Part shown: positions 25,601 through 37,600 of the stretch, piece after piece
How the letters are laid out: every line of letters begins with the position of its first letter
How positions within the stretch are numbered: the stretch's first letter is position 1
DNA from: Gymnothorax reevesii
Lineage: Eukaryota; Chordata; Actinopteri; Anguilliformes; Muraenidae
Assembly (NCBI GenBank): GCA_029721435.1
Contig: CM056574.1
Span: forward strand, 8,298,501 to 8,362,500
Reading direction: 5' to 3'
DNA length: 64,000 bases
The notes under the pieces: model-generated
The model's input: only the letters and a program-made list of their open reading frames with translations
Database searches by the model: none
What the model was told of the DNA's origin: nothing
Made by a program: the position numbers and the translations under genes

Positions 25601-28600
25601 CAACAAATACTTACCATGGGTACTTCAGTAACCCTGCTGCAGTGAGCTCCCGTCACCATATTCTAACAATAGGGGCTTCTGTAACCCTGCTGCAGTGAGC
25701 TCCCGTCAACAAATACTTACTATGGGGACTTCTATAACCCTGCTGCAGTGAGCTCCCGTCACCATATACTTACTATGGGGACTTCTGTAAGCCTGCTGCA
25801 GTGAGCTCCCGTCACCAAATACTTACTATGGGGACTTCTATAACCCTGCTGCAGTGAGCTCCCGTCACCATATACTTACTATGGGGACTTCTGTAAGCCT
25901 GCTGCAGTGAGCTCCCGTCACCAAATACTTACTATGGCGACTTCTATAACCCTGCTGTAGTGAGCTCCCGTCAACAAATACTTACTATGGGGACTTCTAT
26001 AACCCTGCTGCAGTGAGCTCCCGTCAACAAATACTTACTATGGGGACTTCTATAACCCTGCTGCAGTGAGCTCCCGTCACCATATACTTACTATGGGGAC
26101 TTCTGTAAGCCTGCTGCAGTGAGCTCCCGTCAACAAATACTTACTATGGGGACTTCTATAACCCTGCTGCAGTGAGCTCCCGTCACCATATACTTACTAT
26201 GGGGACTTCTGTAAGCCTGCTGCAGTGAGCTCCCGTCACCAAATACTTACTATGGCGACTTCTGTAACCCTGCTGTAGTGAGCTCCCATCACGATATACT
26301 TACTGTGGGGACTTCTGTCACCCTACTGCAGTGAGGTCCCATCACCATATACTTACTGTGGGGGCTTCTGTAACCCTGCTGCAGTGAGCTCCCGTCACCA
26401 TTGACTCAACAAATACTTACCATGGGTACTTCAGTAACCCTGCTGCAGTGAGCTCCCTTCACCATATTCTAACTATAGGGGCTTCTGTAACCCTGCTGCA
26501 GTGAGCTCCCGTCAACAAATACTTACTGTGGGGGCTTCTATAACCCTGCTGCAGTGAGCTCCCTTCAACAAATACTTACTATGGGGACTTCTATAACCCT
26601 GCTGCAGTGAGCTCCCCTCACCATATACTTACTATGGGGACTTCCATCACCCTGCTGTAGTGAGCTTCCATCACAATAAACTTACTATGGGGACTTCTAT
26701 AACCCTGCTGCAGTAAGCTCCCATCACCATACACTTAAAATGGGAACTTCTGTAACTCTATTGCAGTGAGCTTCCATCACCATATACTACCGTGCTGACT
26801 TCTATAACCCTGCTGCAGTGAGCTCCCGTCACCATATACTTACTGTGGGACTTCTGTTAGCCTGCTGCAGTGAGCTCCCGTCACCATATACTTACTATGG
26901 GGACTTCCATCACCCTGCTGTAGTGAGCTTCCATCACAATAAACTTACTATGGGGACTTCTATAACCCTGCTGCAGTAAGCTCCCATCACCATACACTTA
27001 AAATGGGAACTTCTGTAACTCTATTGCAGTGAGCTTCCATCACCATATACTACCGTGCTGACTTCTATAACCCCACTGCAGTGAGCTCCCGTCACCATAT
27101 ACTTACTATGGGTACTTCTGTAACCCGACTGCAGTGAGCTCCCGTCACCATATACTTACTATGGGGGCTTCTGTAACCCTGCTGCATTGCGCTCCCATCA
27201 CCATATACTTACTACGGGGACTTCTATAACCCTGCTGCAGTGAGCTCCCCTCACCATATACTTACCATGGGGACTTCCATCACCCTGCTGTAGTGAGCTT
27301 CCATCACCATATACTTACTATGGGGACTTCTATAACCCTGCTGCAGTAAGCTCCCATCACCATACACTTAATATGGGAACTTCTGTAACTCTATTGCAGT
27401 GAGCTTCCGTCACCATATACTACCGTGGGGACTTCTATAACCCTGCTGCAGTAAGCTCTCATCACCATATACATACTATGGGGACTTCTATAACCCTGCT
27501 GCAGTGAGCTCCCGTCACCATATACTTACTATGGGGACTTCTATAACGCTGCTGCAGTGAGCTCCCATCACCATATACATACTATGGGTACCTCTATAAC
27601 CCTGCCGCAGTGAGCTCCCATCACCATATACTTACTATGGGGACTTCTATAACCCTGCTGCAGTGAGTTCCCGTCACCATATACTTACTATGGGGGCTTC
27701 TGTAACCCTACTGCAGTGAGCTCCCGTCACCATAGACTTACTGTGGGGGCTTCTGTAACCCTGCTGCAGTGAGCTCCCATCACCATATACTTACTGTGGG
27801 GACTTATATAACGCTGCTGTAGTGAGCTCCCGTCACCATATACTTACTGTGGGGGCTTCTGTAACCCTGCTGCAGTGAGCTCCCATCACCATATACTTAC
27901 TGTGGGGGCTTCTATAACCCTGCTGCAGTAAGATCCCATCACCATATACGTACTGTGGGGGCTTCTGTAACCCTGCTGCAGTGAGCTCCCGTCACCATAT
28001 ACTTACTGTGGGGGCTTCTGTTACCCTGCTGCAGTGAGCTCCCGTCACCATATACTTACTGTGGGGGCTTCTATAACCCTGCTGCAGTAAGATCCCATCA
28101 CCATATACTTACTGTGGGGACTTATATAACGCTGCTGTAGTGAGCTCCCGTCACCATATACTTACTGTGGGGGCTTCTGTAACCCTGCTGCAGTGAGCTC
28201 CCATCACCATATACTTACTGTGGGGGCTTCTATAACCCTGCTGCAGTAAGATCCCATCACCATATACGTACTGTGGGGGCTTCTGTAACCCTGCTGCAGT
28301 GAGCTCCCGTCACCATATACTTACTGTGGGGGCTTCTGTAACCCTGCTGCAGTGAGCTCCCATCACCATATACTTACTGTGGGGGCTTCTATAACCCTGC
28401 TGCAGTAAGATCCCATCACCATATACGTACTGTGGGGGCTTCTGTAACCCTGCTGCAGTGAGCTCCCGTCACCATATACTTACTGTGGGGGCTTCTATAA
28501 CCCTGCTGCTGTGAGCTCCCATCACCATATACATACTATGGGGACTTCTATAACCCTGCTGCAGTGAGCTCCCATTGCCATATACTTACTATGGGGACTT

Positions 28601-31600
28601 CTATAACCCTGCTGCAGTGAGCTCCCATCGCCATATACTTACTATGGGGACTTCTATAACCCTGCTGCAGTGAGCTCCCATCGCCATGTACTTACTATGG
28701 GGGCTTCTGTAACCCTACTGCAGTGAGCTTTCGTCAACACATACTTAGTATGCGAGAGTTTGTATGAAAATATACAGTGCTTGACAAATTTATTAAACCA
28801 CTTGTCATAAAAAAGAGACAACACAAATATTTCAGATATTTGTCAAAAACTTCTTTTAAACTAAATATTATATAGTTATTTCTAAGGCAAAAGACAAACA
28901 GTAACAACTAAATAGACCTTATTCACATAAAAAAACAATGAATGTAATATTTTATTTGGCCTTCATAACAGCTTGCATTCTTGCTTTTAACCACTAAAAC
29001 TAATTTTTATGTTCAGGAATGCAATTAAATTACTGTTATTTGGCATCTTTATCAAAGCATAATAATGTGCTCAACTATTTTTTCTCTTTGAATTCAAAAT
29101 TCATGAATTACAGTAATTATATTCTAGCATTAAAAATATAATTTCAAATAAAGAGCTTCCGCATACTAGTGGATTAACCATTACAGAAACATATAAATTA
29201 TTTTGGTAATTACCAATACTGCTAATTTAGGGCAGCTGTGGCATAAACCTTACACTGGATGGAAGTCTAATACATTTTTTAAGCTCTGTACATTTTATTT
29301 CGTACAACAAAAGGAGGCCATTTCTTTTTTTATCCACTACTTGAAGAATAAGGACGTGTCAAAACTTTTGTCTGGTGCTGTACGCTGTGTTCCAGTGACG
29401 GTCAGGATGCACTATGGTCAGTTGATGGGCATGATAGTGTAACTGTACTGAAATGGCTCCACTGGAGCCTCTTTCCCAGAGATGGTGTTCAGGTCCCAGA
29501 CTCACTCCTGTTCCGCCTGGTCTCTCTCGTAGCTCCGGTTCTCCAGAACATGACATTCCTCCTGCAGAGTCTCGCACAGCTTCTGAAGGTTTGCCTTTTC
29601 ATCCTTCAGAGCGGCTTGCTCCTGTTCCATCTCCAACATTCTCTCTGTTTAAGCAAGCGGTAACAAATCAGAAACTAATACCACCACAATCACCCAACAA
29701 TCAGGTAAAATCTCCGAAACCCACTTTCCAGCTCCACGATCTTCTCTGTCTGCACTTCCTCCATGAGCAGCTGATTCTCCAGAGCATCCCTGACCTGTAT
29801 CAGGAAACAAATCGATCAGTCTGAGCAATTCACTGATTCGGGCCCGAGCACCGACGGTGCGAGGACATTATTGGAACCGGAGTGTTTTTTATTCTTCAGA
29901 TTTTTTTCTTTTTTAGCAAATTAAAATCGCATTTTTCAGGCCTTTCCCATGTGTGGAAAGTCATTAAAACTGGCACATGCATCAGGCCCAGTAAGAATGT
30001 TTATATTTCATTGCTTATTTGAAAAACACATCAAAATGGCTCCGTAGCGCCACCTAGAATTTTCAAAATTCAATGGAAAATTGGCAGAAATATGTGCAAT
30101 CTACAGGCACCAAACCTTTGCTGAATGATGCATCATACCAGAATGTATAAAAAGAAGTTTCTTGGAGCATAACCCCAAATCCAACAGGCAATCTGCCATT
30201 GTGAATTTTTCTAAAAATCTATCGTTTTTGGAGGGCTTGCATTTGAACAAACCCCTCCAAACATTTTTCTCGAAAAGACTTCAAATTTGGTCAGGGTCAT
30301 GTAAAGGCTTCTACAATAAAAAGTTCTTGAAATTGTGAGTTTTCGTTCATGGGCGTGGCCATGACGGCGTGGCGAATTCTGATGTCTCGCCTTGAGATGC
30401 ATGCACAATTTACACATACATCATTCAATCTCCACCAAATTTAGCATATTTGTTCATTTTTGTGAAATGACAAAATCAGTCTGCTAATTTGACTGAGAGA
30501 GATATACACTTTACTGAACCCCGTGGGGTAGTTCGTCCTCTGCATTTAACTCATCCTATGGTTATGAGCAGTGTGCAGCCACAGCCACACAGCCACAGCC
30601 ACACCACCCGGGACACCGGACTACCTGGCAAAAACAGGGAGAACATGCAAACCGAAATGCCCCAAGCCATATTTGAACCCACAACCTTCTTGCTATGAAG
30701 CAGTAGTGCTAACCACTGTGCCACCATGCCGCCATACCCAGCTTGCCATAGGAAGGACACTGCCTTTTTGGTGTGCACGCTTAGACCAATGAGCCACCAG
30801 GGCGCCCCGATGCTCATATATTTGATATCCCAATTGGCACAAGGCGTGACACACTGGCTCTAGAGCGCCCGCTAATCAAAAGCTGCAATTTTGAGGGCCT
30901 TAACATCCTCAAAAACTCTCAAAATTTTGCACATGCATAAAGCTGGACGTATATTTTTCTACCGTACAGGCTATGCACATGGGCGTGGCAAAATGCCCTC
31001 CATTGCGCTTCCTAGAATATTTCAACAAAGCAACCCTTGCTGCTTCTCTAACTAGTCTGCCACTATCCAATTGTAGTGAATGCACAGCTGTACCCGTCAG
31101 GATCTCACCACCACCCTCGACATGCAAAAGGGTGCGAGGGCCCGTTCATCACTGCTTTCAGCTTTAATTACAGGTTATTATACTACTTCTGTGAATATTC
31201 TTGGACCAAAAACTGGCAAGTAGCTGTAAAACTGCAAAGCTGTTTTTAAAATTGACTGAAATCTGTGAAATTGTATGGCGTTATCTGTATAAACTTACCC
31301 ATGCTTCAGAACAAATACAATCTGAAACAGAGACAACATAGACAAATAAAATTCATCAGAAATGAGAGAAATTACAAGTTCCAGAAAAAGATCACAGGCC
31401 ATGCTGTTGTCAAAAATGCCATGTCAATCCGCAAAGGCAGTCATGTCTACGTCAGCTTCAACTATGACAGTGTGAAGTTGAAAACCAGATCTAACATTTA
31501 CTTTCCACCAAAATACCAAAAAATCTTACTCTTCATTCTTCCACAAAAAAGAAATATCCTCTGAGCTCAAGCACAAGGAATCTTTCATTATCTTGATACT

Positions 31601-34600
31601 TGGCTGAGTTTAGCCAAAGAAATCACCCCTTCAATTTTCCCTTAGGTAGGCTCAATTAAAAAAATTCTGCATTGTAAGACAATGTTTCATACGTATTCAG
31701 TATCTACATGTCAATCACAATAGATACATTTTCCTGTAATTCAGCAGGACATATTTAAGGTCATTTAAAGGAAACCTTGAAATCTCCCCTAGAATTAAAA
31801 AAAAACAAAAATCTCGAAGTTCCACGGGTTTGAATACAGCAGCTGCATTCGATGAACCCATACATGCATCTGCGGGTCTTACGGGGTTAAAAACTAGGTC
31901 CAGCATCACAGTGTTTAAATTTCTATGAAATGTAATTTTCCACAGGCCACTGTTAATCAGAGGCTCTGCGTCTGAGAGCCATATTTGTTTCCTAATTACA
32001 CTATTTCCACCCTTCGTGCTGATTAATCCCATAATAAGTGACGATGATCAGTGTAACTCTGACAGGGCGAGTAAATGTCAGTAAAAGCAGGGCCTCACCT
32101 CGCTCCAGAGGGGGCGCACAGACAGGGCTCTGTGACTCTGCCAGCTGTGTGTTCAGCTCAGCGATCCTGGAAAAAAAAACATGCCACTCAGACAAGACAG
32201 TTTCCTCAAGAAATCACTCACTTAGCCAGCTAGCATAGCACTGATACAAAACACTCAGAAAATGACCTCAAAGCCTCAGCATTGGTGGTGAGGTCATGAC
32301 TGTTTGGCCAAGTCTGAGGCCGAACCACTCACACCACTGCTGGCCAATCACAGAAGCTGCCGACATGAGCAAAATAAACTCACTTCTGTCTGAGGTTTGC
32401 CGTCTCCGTCCTCTCAGCTGCCAGTTCCTGCTTAGCAATGCAAGCGCTCATCTGACCATCACAAGAAGAGACACATCATTATTCTGTTCAATGTCATTTG
32501 CTCACGCAATAAATTTTATCAGGAATATAATTCATATTCTGATTTAACTTGCAAGGTGTTCCTACCAAATTATCCTCCGCCAGTTTTTTGTAAAATTCCA
32601 TCTGTCGAGATAGAGGGAGAAGTAAGTCAAATAATTTAACTCTTTGGAGAGTAATTTTTTGGTTGAATGCACTTGTTCATAAGTCCACTAGGAAACTACA
32701 AAATTGGACACCAATACACCATAGAGATCCCTAACAACCAGTTCCAGACATTCTGCGACTACCTTGTGCTTCCAGAGATCACATAGTAGGGCCATGGCAA
32801 CCACTTAGTAACACACTAGCAACGATCATCAGACCTCTGCAATCACCTAACACATTGCTGCTAGAGGATTTGAGCATTACCTTACATGACATTTATTTGG
32901 CAGACGCTTTTATCCAAAGACACTAACAGTGAGCGCATACAGTTAGGGTCACTGACCCTGTAGCCCAACAGACTGGACAAGGTAGAATTCATATCAAGTG
33001 GCACAGGTTTCAATAGGATCTTGTAATGGTCTATTTCTTGGCAATTCTTGTTATCGTACCGATTTGGACATCTGGCAGAACTGTAAGCTCTGTAAGTCAC
33101 TGCGCTGTTATTTAGCTGTTTCCCTGGAAATATGACTGCTGATAGCAGCCTCGGCAAGTTCTTAAAAACTTTAATAGAAATATTTTTTTTATTTATTCAC
33201 CTGCATCTTGAGGATGGTATTTGAGTCATAGTGCTCCGACTCCTGTTCCTCGCGATGCTCAGAGTCTGAGCTCCTGAAAAGCAGATGAGACGTGATTATT
33301 TACATTACTTCATGACTTGCCAGTATGACAGTCGTGTCTGATATAACACCGTGACACAATTAAATGAAAGCTTAAGGCCCATCCCTTCTCTATAGTTGCT
33401 GTCTGCCACTCACAGTGCCGTGTCTGTGTTCTCACGCACGTCCTCTGCATTCACCTCCTCCTGCACGACGGCTGACTGCAGGTCTAGATCCTGTTTCACA
33501 TTTGGCAGGAAAATTTGTTCCTGCTCCAGTGTTTTCATATTTCCTGTGACAGTAAACAACTCAGTTTCAGGGACAGGTGGCCAATAATTAGATAAAACAT
33601 TTATGAAATTGGCCTTTATTTTCTTTTTTATGCATAGTGATCAACATGTAAACAGATAAACAAATAACTAAAACTCTGAATGGTTCATCATTTTGACTTG
33701 TTCAGGGTTTCATTGACTCGTTTACACAGTGTCTATGGCTTCCTTTAAGCTCCCTGAGCTAAATATCCTGTGCATCTGAGCTGACAGGTTTGTGTAATTA
33801 GAGGTGAAATATGCCCGGTGTCACAGACCTTCCAGCTGCTGGGCCTGTGACTGTTCTGCCAGCAGCGTCTCCGATTTCTGTTTCTCTTCCTGCGTAAGCC
33901 GGGATACAGTCCTCTTCCGCTGTTGGAGGAGACATTACTGAGACCCCAACTCCTCACTTAACGGGCAAAGCATCGCTACCATACAGCACACAGTCATTCA
34001 CAGCTCATATGCAACTGAGCTCTTTGCTTCTGACGAGGCTGTAACTGCTTTCTTGCCCTGCTCTGTGACTGTGGAAGTTGCACAAACAGATGTTGCCACA
34101 ATACAGTTCATTTGGACACTGCTGTGAGCCACAGTTGTACAGGGATTAGTGCTGCTGCGTCACAATAAGAGGAGTCAGACCTACGGGCCAAGAGCCCTTG
34201 TGTGAAGTTTCGTGTCTCTCCCTGGGCCCGGACGCGTTCCCCCCAGGACCTCCAGTTTCCTATCCCTCGAACAAGTCTCTCACCGTCAACGGGCACAGTC
34301 TTAACTTTCAGCACGGTGAGATTAGATATCTTTTGGATTCAACAGATGAGTGCTATAACGTTTGGAACAAATGACTTCACAAGTATTTCTGATTGGTCAA
34401 CTGCAGTCCGCTGTTTGCCTTGTTCAGGATTCCCTTTCCCCATTATTGCTCATACTTTAAATATACATATATTTTATATCTTCAGGTAATGAAATCTAAT
34501 CGGGAAAAAACCCAAATCAAAGGGTATCAAAATGATTTGAATTATGAATCCCAATTTTTGCCGCAGCCAACAGGTTTTAAGAGTAAAAAATGTTTGTACG

Positions 34601-37600
34601 ACACGAAGGGAAATAAGGGGTAATTATAGTGATACTTACGGTGCTCAATTTTCGGCAAGCGCAGATCGTAGGAATCACAATCAGACTGATCAGGAAAACC
34701 ACGATCAACAGAGTGATGCACAGCAGTCCAAAGAGTTCTGGACCTGAGTGACTGAGGCCAAGCATGCTGTCCAGGACCTGGGAGACGATTCATCCATAAC
34801 CAACGAGGTAAGAGAAAACACACAAACAAACTCCTGTACTGTGGCGCCACTTCAGGTTAATCAGCCATAAAGTAAACAGTTACCTCCCTCCAGAAAACGA
34901 TACCACATTTAAGCGATAGAGTGTATAAACATGGCATCTTCAGAATGTAATGCTTATCCATTCGTTCAGTTTGGACATTTCTATATTCCACTAGCGCAGG
35001 TCTCTTCAAATCTGGCCCTCGAATCCAAATTCAGTCCTGGTTTTACTTCCTTCCAGGGAATTAAGTGAACAATTAATGCTGCTAATTGGCCAGATTGTCA
35101 TCTCTCCCGACTCCCAGGTAAAGGCGGGATGGAAAACCAGCAGGTCTCGGCACCTCGAGGACCGTGATTTGAGGAGCCCTGCACTAGCATGTCTCATTCG
35201 CAGTTCCAAAAAAACCCATCAGAATAAATAAAGTTGCCACACTTTTTTTTTTAGCTTAACATTCCTCACGATACGTTACGTACTACAAGTCAAAACTCTT
35301 TAAAAACCAGCATACTGACTCACCGATTTCCAAGGAGTCAAAGGGGTTTTGACATCGAAGGTCCCGGATATGAAATCTGGAACAACACGCACTATCTCAG
35401 ATAACGAAGAACTGTCACATTTGCAAACTTGTACATCAAATTAACGGGTCCATTATAGATCCAATAAACAGAGCCTGAGCGAAGTATTTGTTGGCATATC
35501 CTGTAGGCCCATTCATTAGGTCCATTAACTAGGTGGCCCAGTGGATGACGGCTTCATTTATGAGGCTCTAACCCAGTGGTGTCCAATCTTGTCCATAAAG
35601 GGCCGGTGTGGGAGCCAGAACTGTTCTAGGCAGCAGTGCTGCAGCACCTGATTCCACTAATTAACTAATCAGGGGATTCAATTAGGACCCTGGTGGGTAC
35701 AATCCATTGTGTTACTGTTGGGCTTTAACAAAAACCAGCACCCACACCGGCCCTTTCTGGATTAGATTGGACACCCCCTGCTTTAACCAAAGAGGAAACA
35801 AGACCAGGAGATGAAACTCTGGTGCTTTTTTGACAACAACCACTAAGTGGCGCCTGGTAGCACTGCCACCATTTTGGACTGAAAACGCCAGGTGCACTAA
35901 CTGAAAATAGCTCAAAGACAGAAACGAAGGAGAAGCCATGGAACGATTCAAGTGGAGTAAATGCAGGCAGCTTTCAGCTATAAACTGCAAAGGTGCCAAA
36001 AGGCGATAAAAATACAGTTTACATAATACATGTGTTTGTAACCCCCGTAACAGCCAAGTAATTTACTGAACTAAATGACCAAGATGTTTGACACAACCAG
36101 ACCAATTTATGACACAGCCATTGAAATACAACCAGTCATTATCATTAATAGGCGATCCTAATTTCAAACCAACTGTCTTCTTAGAATTAAATGCCACATT
36201 ATATTCATTTGCGAAAGACTGGCATAAATTAACAATAGACTGTAAGGCACGTAGGCTGAGACTGAGCAAAGCAATGTCATTGTTGTGGTTTCCTCGATTA
36301 GATGTTAACGTATTTTTGAGGTCGCCTTGTTCGTGAATAATTGGAGAGAGAGACAAAGTCCTCAGAAGCCATCTTTATTCCCACGGTGAGCAGTCCCTGC
36401 CCAAGCAGTGCTAACTCGGCATTCTTTACAGAGGAATATTTATGGGAAAAACTCAACCAACTTTGCTCCAATCAAAATACATGGGTTGTAACCATCTTAT
36501 CTTTAAACTTTTTTTTTTGCTCTCCAACTTTGTTTTGGTGAAATACAGAAGTATAGGATAAAAAAAAAGGAATACACACTAAAAAGGACTGGAAAATTAC
36601 AGTCAAGAGAGGAAAAATACAGCCAAAGGAATAGAATGTAAGTAAATACATAAATTATTTAACTGATTATGTTTTCTTTTTCAGTAACAACTACAAATAT
36701 TGATCAAAGCTACAGAAATCAAATGCATCACCTGATTATGTTTTTGATTCAACTAAACAGAAGCCTGCTATCGAATCAAAGCTACAGAAGCTGCTGCTCA
36801 TGTGTGTGTGTGTGAGCTGGTCATGCATGTGTGAACTGAACTGCCTGCCTGTGTGTGTGTCTGTGTGTGAACTGCTTGTATGTGTGTGTGAGTGTGTGTG
36901 CGTGTGTGTGCGTGTATGTGTGTGTCTGTAGCCTACATGTGTGCGTTTGCACTGCTCATGATGTGTGTGCGAACTGCTAGTATGTATGTGCGTATGCGTG
37001 TGTCTGTTACAGCTGCATACATAATATGGATACTGATTATGATTATTGATTGTGGTTTTTCAACATGCCAATTGATCTACTAATGAATATGATGAGAAAT
37101 ATTGAAATGAAATCTACAACATCATCAGCATACCCCAATGCTCCAAAAGAGACTATGAGTACTTAAATGACAACTAAGCTTAGACTCAACAATACAATTA
37201 ATTCATCGATATAAACTGTAAACCAAAACAGGCGATAAGACTCCCCCTTGTTTAACGCCATTAGCTATGTGAAAATATTCAGACTTGCAGAAGTCCCGTG
37301 AAACACAGACTTGCTGACGAGTGTAGCTATCAATTAAAGACGAATTATATGAAAAGGCAGCCTAACCTCCGCTGGATAAGCAATGTTAAAAGTTTACCGT
37401 AATGAACTTTATGAAAAGCACTTGTGCCCAAAAACAGGTGAAACCATCACTGTAACGTTTGATAAGGTAACGTTAATAAATGGTCTCAAGAAACACATCT
37501 GTACTTACTCATTTCCGGTGATTAACTTAGTATAATTCTGAGCTGTCAGTCATAGCTTTAAGTCAAACATGGCGGAGCTTTGCGTGTTGCAACAGATCGT

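Noticed and set aside
31265..31564. 99-residue Lys/Asn-rich plus-strand frame
   Set aside because: AT-rich composition, no domain, and it overlaps the predicted microexon on the other strand.
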